A stretch of DNA of 64,000 nt from Daldinia sp. FL1419 (taxonomy: Eukaryota; Ascomycota; Sordariomycetes; Xylariales; Hypoxylaceae), in assembly GCA_025201765.1 (NCBI GenBank), contig MU623419.1, positions 1-64,000 of the forward strand, written 5' to 3'. The position numbers and the translations under genes were made by a program. Below the pieces are notes generated by a model, which worked only from the letters and a program-made list of their open reading frames with translations, made no database searches and was not told where the DNA came from. Of the stretch, positions 55,501-64,000 are shown one piece after another. Each line of letters begins with the position of its first letter. Positions within the stretch are counted from its first letter, which is position 1.

Positions 55501-58500
55501 CTTGAAATTGTTGGATTCAACCTGAAGCAGTGGTTTATCAATGTAGTCAAAAGTTTCCGTGCGAAATTGTTGTTTGACTGGGTATCGTCGCGAAGTTATT
55601 TTTGCTTTTTTCGGGTTGCAAGGAAATGTGTAGCCGGCTCACAATCTCGTTGCTTTATGTAGCGGTTTGTTTGTTGTTAGACACTAAAGTGCAAACGATG
55701 TTCAGTGCAGCTTTCGTAGTACGGCGTAACTATTCGGGCGGTTCGATATCAAGTCAGCTACTGCCAATACTGATAATTCACCGGCAAGAGCCTAAGAGTT
55801 GGCACCCTTTGCGCTGCACTACACTGAATTTCCGAATCGCACACCTAAGGTCGTTTATGCTATCGCGAATTCCTTCCACCTCGATTCCTCCAATTCACTA
55901 ATCCTGATAAACTCACACTTGCTATCCAGAGCAATCAGAACCCCAACGGCCGCAATGGGTAGTATCTGATTGACCTGTGCGTAACCTAAGCCAAGTGACG
56001 CGAAATCCACGGTTTGATATTGAGTAATCTAGATGCAAGGTTTGACGACGATTTCCGATAGTGACCACCTAAGTTTTTCTCTTGTCTCGAAATTGAGTGA
56101 TGCGCGATATCAAGCAGAACAAATATTTGTTTGCTTGCTTTCTCGGAGTCGAAATGAATGCGATCAACACAAAAAGAAAAGAGTGTGATGACGCCAATAA
56201 TCTAGATGGGAGTCTAGATTATTGTGAATATTGGTAAAGAGCGTGGGTTGACGTTAACCGTCGAGAGTGATAATGAACGAAATGCTTCAGTGGTGATGAG
56301 GGTAAAACCCAAGAGGAGCGCAACAAAAGACGAAAAAAAAAAAAAAGGAAGGGCGGCGAAGGCAAAGGGGATATTGAAAATAGCGGCGCGTAGAAAGGGC
56401 AAAGGGTAAAGGAGAAGGAAGGAAGGTGGGGATTAGCGCATAAGGAGGTGTTGGGCATCGTGAGACAGTACGGGGTAGGTACTACTAGGTACATAGGTAC
56501 ATTTAATTAAAATAGCCTGTTGCGCCTGCAATTTCACGCCAAGGTCACGTACCTGTCTATGTACTATCTAAGCTAAGCTTTTTCTACCTCCCTATACATA
56601 ATACATAGATCAAGTACCCAGATCCAAACGGCTACTCAGTGCAATCATGTATATTATATATGCGCACAAGTGCCAGCATCTTATGTTGTATTTTCATGTT
56701 CTACTTATTTTCGTTTACAATAACATCATATTTATTAGTGAAATTTTCTAAATGTCGCTTACAATTAACCTATTGATGTCCCGTGTGGTAATGCAAAGAA
56801 GGGTTTTCTTGCAGATCTTGGCGAAAGCGACAGGCTCGGTTATAGGAAACCTTGTAAGATCGTCATTCCTACCAAAAGAAGATTAAGCAGTTGTTCTACA
56901 GAAAAGCTTGATTAGGGCAGATGGCGAGGCATATTCATGTTATGTCATCAAGGGGCTCTTTCCTAATACAACGCTCATTGGTCGGAGATATTCAGGGACA
57001 GGAGCGAAGGGGTTATTACATAGGTACCCTGGTGTATCCCATGCAGGTACAGATCCCGTTTCTCCAATTTGGAAGCGACGGCTGCGGGTATCTCCGTACC
57101 TTACATATAGATAAATTAGGTACCTAATGACAGTCACAACCTATATTTTAGGTACCTTACTACCATATATAATGTACAGTGAAATGGATTTTGCAGATTC
57201 TCGTAAATTACTAACTATATGAAATACCCAGGTAGTTACCTATCTTATAACCCTATTTTTATTTTAAAGGCGAAATTCTAATCAATAATTATCAAGCCAA
57301 AGCCCTCTTTCTAGCGTTTGCTAAAGCGTCCTTGTAAGGTACTAACCTACATTATTTGGCGCTGCACGAAGCCGCTCAAAGTCCTTCATTAGGTACACAG
57401 TCCCCTATACATATAATAAGCGGTCTGGAAACCCACCTCAGTCATAGGTGTCTAACCACAGTGTAACTACCACTCATAATAGGTATTAGGGAATCTCTCG
57501 GTCTACAGTGTTGGGCATCTTTTGGGGCATGTGCTTGCTTGATAGTGGGTGCAGCATGGGCATTAATCGCTCAATTGTGCTTCATGATCTATCCCCTTAA
57601 GCAATTATTAATAATTAAACTTACGTAGTCCTAGTTGAATTCGACACTGGTTACCGCTTATCCCTAATATTATTGGTGCGCACAGGTGAGACTTTCGCTT
57701 TAACTACCCCAAGAGCAACAAGATGTACCTATGTACGATATGATGCGATGTGTCCATCAGTTCATATACACAAACTCTCGAATTTCTTACACAAATATCA
57801 AACATATCAAATATTATTTAAAAAAAAAAAATTTTAATTTTACCAGCACAACTTCAATGCTATTATATCATTTTTTTTATTGCTTGTTAATTACGCCTCA
57901 TGATAATAGCCTTATGTACCAACTATGTACCTAAACCCATCTGGAGCCAAATCGAGGAAAGAACAGCGAGGGACATCCAGGTTTCTGAAACAAGTTTCAG
58001 GCCTTAGCATAATAAGGTTAGCCAATCAAACTAAAGAATTGACCTAATGATTACTTGGTTAGGAATGTAGGTTCAAACCATACAGAAAAATTCCTTAGCT
58101 AAAGCTACTACATAGAATCATCATTATTATATGAAGTACAATGCAGAGAATTGGACCTATTCTTTAGCATTGTTAATAGTTACTTAGTCAATTACATGTA
58201 AGAACCCTTCAATATCACTAAAGCATACCTAATTGGTACGGACAGGGGCTAACCGGGTAAAGTCGCACATGGCATCCTGTCATATTGTCCATTGTAGGTA
58301 GTATTGATAATACTTTTCCCCAGGTGACGGATGGAAATATGACGAAATAATCTACCCGCCGAAATCTCCTTCAGCACGAGGCGTGCATTGTTATTGGTCC
58401 ATTCCCATAAACACTACTCAGCTTATCACAATTAAAACCTCGAAAGGATATAGAAGTACAAATCATGATCTCTACATCAGCATAATATATGCCTACCTAC

Positions 58501-58942
58501 ATAGGTACCTAGGTATGTCAGGCAGGTAGGGACATAGTGTAGTGTCATCAAAAAGATCACCCGTCATGATCGTAAAACGTTGCAATCACATATCGAGATG
58601 TTCCTTTTGTTCCCTATGAATCCTGCCGAATAAATATCCTTCGTTTAACTATAGATAGTCATAATTCTATATAGAAGTTGCTCCTATCGTCAAACCCTTC
58701 AATTTAGGGGTATTACCCTATACTGAATTTGGCCCTTATACGAAAAAAGGGGGATCGACACCAAAATCCTAAGCTACCCGAGTGCCTAGCCTAGGTACCT
58801 ACCCAATATACATATGGAAGGTGTGGATTAATATGAAACAGCAGAACACGATGCTATTGGGTTAATACCACTAACCAGAAGAACTTTTTAGATAGCGCCA
58901 GTAATCCGCAGAGTTCCAGCAGTAGGTAGTGCTAGGTATCTA

Positions 58943-59022
58943 GGTACTTAGGTAGGTAGGCACTTCCATAAGTTAGGAGGTACTTAGGTAGGTAGGCACT
59001 TCCATAAGTTAGGAGGTACTTA
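58943..59022. repeat. Tandem 36-bp repeat, 2.2 copies
   Basis: Two identical adjacent copies of a 36-bp unit (58943-58978 and 58979-59014), starting GGTACTTAGGTAGG and ending AAGTTAGGA, then 8 bp of a third copy. Identity of the copies suggests recent duplication. Confidence 0.9.
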
Positions 59023-59301
59023 CCTAACTAATCGGAAGTTAGGAACACCCGACGTCCATACATCGTACATATGCAAGTGCAAATGGGTAAGGTGAGATGA
59101 AGGAACGAAAGAAAGATGGAAGAGCGGGAATTCTGCACTAAATTTACGGCAGGTGCCGATGTGATATCGATTATGTAACTCCAACTTACCTAACAGTACA
59201 TAGGTAGTTACATAAGAATCTTCGACTTATCTAAACAACAAGCCACATTTCGTGCTCCACTGTCTCCTGGCACTAGCCACGTTTTAATCAATCCATTGAC
59301 A

Positions 59302-59336
59302 TTCGCCGTTCGCCGTTCGCTGTTCGCTGTTCGCTG
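59302..59336. repeat. Tandem 7-bp repeat, 5 copies
   Basis: TTCGCCG twice and TTCGCTG three times, in the promoter of the auxilin-like gene. Confidence 0.85.
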
Positions 59337-59469
59337 TTGGTGGACAATTCGAATGCGACCGCTGATGCGAATATTTCCTTCATGAAACTTACGTTGTCAT
59401 CATCGGAGGCGCAACCTAATCATGTGGTGTCCTTGATATGAAAAACACTTGTATCCCTTTTGCGCGATT

Positions 59470-62272
59470 ATGGACGATCTCTCCGGTCTAGAGTGGTCTT
59501 CGACCAACCCAAGCAAAGATGCCAACAAGTCTACCCCTATGAACCCTATGAATCCACCTTCTTTCTATTCCACTCTACGCCCGACGCCATCCCCCCAACC
59601 CTCCGGTCGATCCACGCCGCTCTCTTCCCAAGGTTCCGGTCTCACCGCTCCGAAGCCACAAGCAACCAAATCGACGGCCGATAGCTTTAGCGGTCTCGTG
59701 AGCTTTGGTGGTGCCAAAACCAATGCCAACCTAAGTCTACGAGAGCGACAAGAACAACTTGAAGCTCAGAAGCGCCAGAAAGAAGAGGAGGATAGGCGGA
59801 AACTACAGTCACAGTATGGGGGTGGCCAATTTTGGGATAATATTGGGCAGGGTTCTACGCCTGCTTCTCGAACCATTTCCCCAGCTATTCCATCACCATT
59901 TGTTAGTAGTGGGATAGGGGGTCAGAATGGGCAGAAGAAAGACGAAGACGACGATATCTTTGCTGCATTTAACAGAGATACAAAGGTAGACAATGCTAGC
60001 CACTTCCCTCCTCCCGAGCAACAATTATCCGGAAAGAGTACCCCATCCAATACCGCTCAGCTCGACTTAACCAACGCCAGCGCGTGGAACAAGCCGGTCG
60101 TTTCAAGTGGAGGCGAGCTTGGTGACGATGATGACCCCTTTGGCTTGATCCAGATGAAGCCGCAGCCGCAGCAACCAGCAGTGAATGCTGACGAGGACGA
60201 TGACTTCTTGGGGGACCTTGGGAAGCCAGTCGACGAGGTACGACGCAAAAACCAACCGACCCAGCCAAAACCAGAACCAGGTCGACCTATCGAGGTCTCA
60301 GACTCGGACTCTGAACCCGAACTTCCCCCTAGGGGAACTAGCCCAGACCCATTTGATAAGGCAGTTGCCGAATTGGTTGATATGGGGTTTACGGCCGAGA
60401 ACGCAAGAAGAAGCTTAACGGAAAGTGGAGCAGGCTTGAATGTTCAAGCGGCTGTTGGATGGCTCCTAGATGATGCCCATAGGCAAGCTCGCAATAAGCA
60501 ATCTCCCGCGGAATCTGCTCCCGGGCGGACGAGGAGAGACGACAACCGCTCTAGGAATCACGGCAATCCCGCGTGGATGGGCGGGGACCGGGCAGACGAT
60601 CATCCTTCGCGAAGAGATAATCGGTCACCTACTTCCAGTGATGATTTCTCGAAAAGGGCGGCGGCTGTAAGCTCCAGTTTCTTCAAAACAGCGAACTCTC
60701 TTTGGAAAAGCGGACAAAAGCAAGTCCAGAAAGCAGTTGCCGATTTTCAACAAGAGGCCGGCGATCCTAGCCAACCAAAATGGATGCGTTCGACCCACAC
60801 GGACAGGTCACATGTGGAAGAGCGCGAGTCGCAAAGCACTACAGACGAAGCTCTAATGCTAGAATCTGGTGCACGCCCAGAAAGACACTCGTCCCGGCCC
60901 CTCCAAGGGCGGCATAGTGAACCAAGAGATCGATCCCCAGCCCTGCCCACTCGGCCACGCACACATTCTCCGGGGGTGCCAAAATGGCAGCAAGCAGCAC
61001 CATCAGGTTCTCGGGATCCTCGGGTGCGCTTAAACAAGCAAGACATCGAGGAACAGAGCGCACAGGCTTATGTCAGTCCTGCAAGAAGAAAAAAGGCAGC
61101 ACCTCAACCTGCACCGTCATCTGAATCTGAACCGAACCTACTATTTGACCAGACCCCCCATCAACCTTCTCAACCTCAGCCCCAACGCTCCACTCAGTCG
61201 TCAACTCCTACGATTAAACCACCCACACAGGCCGCTTCGAAGCCTATCACACCACGGCCGGCTCCGCCCAAGCGAAATATCCCCGCTGTCCCCGCATCAA
61301 CTTTAGAAGCTTCTACACGGCATCGTCTCGAGGGGACAGCGCATTTCAAAAGGGGAGATTACGATGCTGCACATACGAGTTACACAAATTCGCTAGCCGG
61401 CATACCACAGTCACATCCCATTTGCATTGTTCTGCTAACTAATCGTGCGCTCACTGCCCTGAAAACCGGAAGTCCCAAACAGGCCGTTGGTGATGCAGAT
61501 GCTGCGATCGGCATTATAGGGCCCTCTCACGGCGAAGGCGAGAAGGTTGCATTGCCTGACGGCGAAACACGCGATATGAAAGATCTATACGGAAAAGCGC
61601 TCAGTCGAAAAGCCGAAGCCCTTGAGCAGATGGAAAAGTGGACGGATGCTGGGAACGTTTGGCAGCAATGCGTTGAGGCAGGTGTTGGCGGTGCAAACGC
61701 GATTGCCGGTCGACAGCGCTGCCAAAAAGCTCTCGCTCCTAAACCCAAACCAACCCCGAAGCCGGCACAAGTGGCCAAGCCTCGACCCAAACCCTCCGTC
61801 GTATCAGACCTCAACTCGCAAAAAAGCTCGGAAGCTGTACAACGCCTTCGGCAGGCCAATAAGGCAGCCGAAGCAGCTGACGATGAGAAATTCGCGCTTA
61901 GCGAGAAAGTCGACGCTAGGATCGCTTCGTGGCGTGATGGCAAAAGAGATAATCTACGAGCTCTTCTTGGGAGTCTTGACCAGGTTCTATGGGAAAACAG
62001 TGGGTGGAAGAAGGTCGGCTTGCACGAGCTAGTGGTTGCAAACAAGGTCAAGATACACTACATGAAAGCCATCGCCAAGTGTCATCCTGATAAGGTAAGT
62101 CGATAATATCTATGCAATGATTATTCCATATCTATACCGCGTCCCCAATGCTAACACAGGTTTTGTATAGCTACCTCAAGATGCAGGCACAGAGGTAAGA
62201 CTCATTGCTGCCACAGTATTTGCTACCCTAAATGAGAGTTGGGATAAGTTTAAGGCCGAAAATGGATTATAA
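59470..62272 (+). CDS. Auxilin/Swa2-like clathrin-uncoating co-chaperone
   Basis: Two exons, 59470-62094 and 62171-62272, joined phase 0 across a 76-bp intron; 908 residues. Order is as in yeast Swa2/Aux1: a disordered clathrin/adaptor-binding N-terminus with acidic DDDxF-type patches (DDDIFAAF, DDDPFGL, DEDDDFLGDL), a UBA domain at about 293-337 (AVAELVDMGFTAENARRSL), three TPR-like helical pairs at about 611-745 (ARGTAHFKRGDYDAAHTSY-like), and a C-terminal J domain. The J-domain HPD motif is residues 872-874, right before the intron; exon 2 supplies the last helix (FATLNESWDKFK). It recruits Hsp70 to clathrin coats to release them from vesicles. ATG 59470 is the first Met codon in frame. 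Confidence 0.92.
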
Positions 62273-64000
62273 CCAACCATGATTCCGCAGCATAGGTATG
62301 ATGAGAAGGTACCGGGCCCAAAAGCGCGAATACTGTAAATAAAAATGAGACCACGAATATAGATGGGTTGCGGTACAGCAGCGACCAACGTATACTGATT
62401 TCTAATACCGTGACAAATAATACTTCAATAAGTACCTCTCGTGGCGTTATTTCCCAATTATCCTAGATTCGAACAATCAGTGGCAAGTTGAATAGCCTAG
62501 CCGTTCTCCCGTTGGAGGAATATCGGTCACGTTTTCAGCCCCGGATATCATAATCCCGGTGTTCTCTAGCTCCGTCCCTACTAGTATGTAGTCATCTAGC
62601 TTGGGTTACCCGGGACCGGAAGTTGGGGTCCCGACCTGTCACGACCCCCGATTATTTTCTGTCGGAATCGTCGACTCTTTCGTCATCCCATCAAGTCTGG
62701 AATACCAAAAACGAAAACAACCTCCAACTTGTAGCCCTATGAAAATTCCTCTGCAGGTTTTTTTGTGGTGAGATGAGATGTTTCTTGAATGGAAAGGAGT
62801 TGTTATCACCGATATAAGACCGATAAAAGAGTGAAACATCCCAGCCCGGTCGACGTCATTTTCTCACGACCTAAGTTGCTGTCATGCAAGGTTGCCTCTT
62901 TTCTTCGCGACAGTTGATCTTCTACTTACGTCAAAATTTCCCGTTTTCTGTTAAAAATCCTTGGCCATACCTTGGTTATAGACTTATAGTGGTATGGGCT
63001 TCCAATGCTACGAGCGCGGGTTCGGTTTACCGAAATAGGAAATCCGGAAGTGAGTAGCCCTTTTTAGCCTCGCCGCCAAAAAATGTTCGTCGCATGCCAA
63101 CGCTACATACCTATGTACCAATGACCCTTTTTCCCGAAGTCGTCACTGGTGGAAGGCGAGGAGCTGCACTAACCTAGGTTAGGTATGTTTAGGCTCTCTT
63201 TGCGGGGACCCCTTTTGAAAATGGAGTTATGGGTTATATGATTTCTGGGGTCGGCCCCCTGAAGCCATTTCCCCTCAAAAAATAAAAAAAAAATAAAAGA
63301 GGTACTTTACTTGAATCGATTGTAAGATGTTGCGATCTGACCTGCATATCGCTAAGGACGTGCCTTGGATCGAATCATCCAAGCCCAGTCTTTCTGTCGG
63401 GTCCTCCGCTTTGACATAGCACCTCGCCATCTCGGTTTATACTAGCATACAAGTACTATAGTTACTTGAACTCTTGGGTATAAACGCATGCATATATCAT
63501 ACTATTAGTTATACAGCATAGAGAAACTATTTCTTGCACTAACTAACTACCCCAAAAATTAATAAGACTTCTCCCCCAACTGCCCAAGAAAAAAACTACA
63601 ACTACCTACCTACTAATGTAGAAAAAAAACCCCCAATATCCTCCACAATGTCCTCCACAATTCCTCCGCATTCCACTTTAGCGCGCCACCACTTATTAAG
63701 CAGAAAGGCGTCGACAAAAGTACCCCATTAGAAGTCTCTTCGACTAACGCATTCTTTTTCGTAACTCTACTGTTGAACCAGTGTATAGGAATTAATAGTT
63801 ACTAAAAAATAAAGGCTTTGTTGAAGGTAACTTACTTGCCAATTCTCAATTATATAAAACTGATAACGATCTTATCCAACAATTCTTAATTAGGTACCTA
63901 TACTACCTACATAGACAAGGCATTGATTCTCACATGTTAAGAAAATAGAACAAGTACATACATCTCTTTTAGACGTCTCTCTGTTCGAGCACGAGGCCCG
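62273..64000. other. Gene-free right edge
   Basis: No supported gene. A 7-bp-stem hairpin (CGGGACC, 9-nt loop, GGTCCCG) lies at 62611-62633. Short A-rich tracts occur at 63275-63300. TACCTACC motifs occur near 63600 and 63893. Confidence 0.45.

Larger units (their letters stand above)
55501..59469. other. 4-kb gene-free spacer with tandem repeats
   Basis: No gene supported. It contains the DUF1996 promoter, an AT-rich core at 57700-58700, many GGTACCTA motifs, a 36-bp tandem repeat (58943-59022) and a 7-bp repeat (59302-59336) about 130-170 bp before the auxilin-like gene. Confidence 0.45.

Overview
This window looks like nuclear DNA of a filamentous ascomycete (Pezizomycotina, most likely Sordariomycetes). 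Genes are split by short introns (about 49-90 bp, a few longer) with GT..AG borders and CTAAC/CTGAC-like branch points. Intergenic spacers of 0.4-4 kb are full of GGTACCTA/TAGGTAGG low-complexity motifs. The gene set is typical of moulds: DUF1996, BIM1-like copper protein, serine-rich surface protein, ABCC transporter, fungal annexin. I joined exons by hand; every spliced model below keeps frame and has a length divisible by three. No rRNA, tRNA, transposon ORF or CRISPR array was recognised.

Layout. 1.7-6.7 kb (all +): a four-helix membrane protein, a 74-residue mitochondrial-type membrane peptide and UMP/CMP kinase. 7.4-9.3 kb (-): translation factor eIF3m with a 156-codon N-terminal extension. 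9.3-12.5 kb: gene-free, with a hairpin-rich patch. 12.5-15.2 kb (+): a disordered coiled-coil protein. 16.7-19.6 kb (-): an uncharacterised two-zinc-finger protein. 21.3-31.8 kb (all -): a metallo-beta-lactamase-fold hydrolase, an unknown protein, a 1487-residue ABCC transporter and an annexin. 32.9-41.9 kb: a small secreted protein (-), a serine-rich surface protein (-) and a membrane-tethered BIM1-like copper protein (+), separated by long empty spacers. 43.4-46.4 kb (+): a 926-residue 2-oxoglutarate/Fe(II) oxygenase using a GC-AG intron. 46.9-48.9 kb: a head-to-head pair, an unknown 179-residue protein (-) and ICln/Lot5 (+), sharing a promoter with CRE and GATA motifs. 49.5-55.5 kb (-): a single-span disordered membrane protein and a secreted DUF1996 protein. 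59.5-62.3 kb (+): an auxilin/Swa2-type clathrin-uncoating co-chaperone. The rest is gene-free.

The genes do not form an obvious pathway. Housekeeping functions (pyrimidine nucleotide metabolism, translation initiation, clathrin recycling, ICln) alternate with surface and secreted proteins and a transporter. No polyketide synthase, peptide synthetase, terpene synthase or pathway transcription factor is visible, so the hydrolase/transporter stretch is not convincingly a metabolite cluster. The most noteworthy items are the eIF3m extension, the GC-AG intron, the uncharacterised zinc-finger protein with a stop-free retained-intron candidate, the in-frame continuation past the stop of the 23.4 kb gene, the transmembrane-anchored copper protein, and a hairpin-dense spacer near 11.7 kb.
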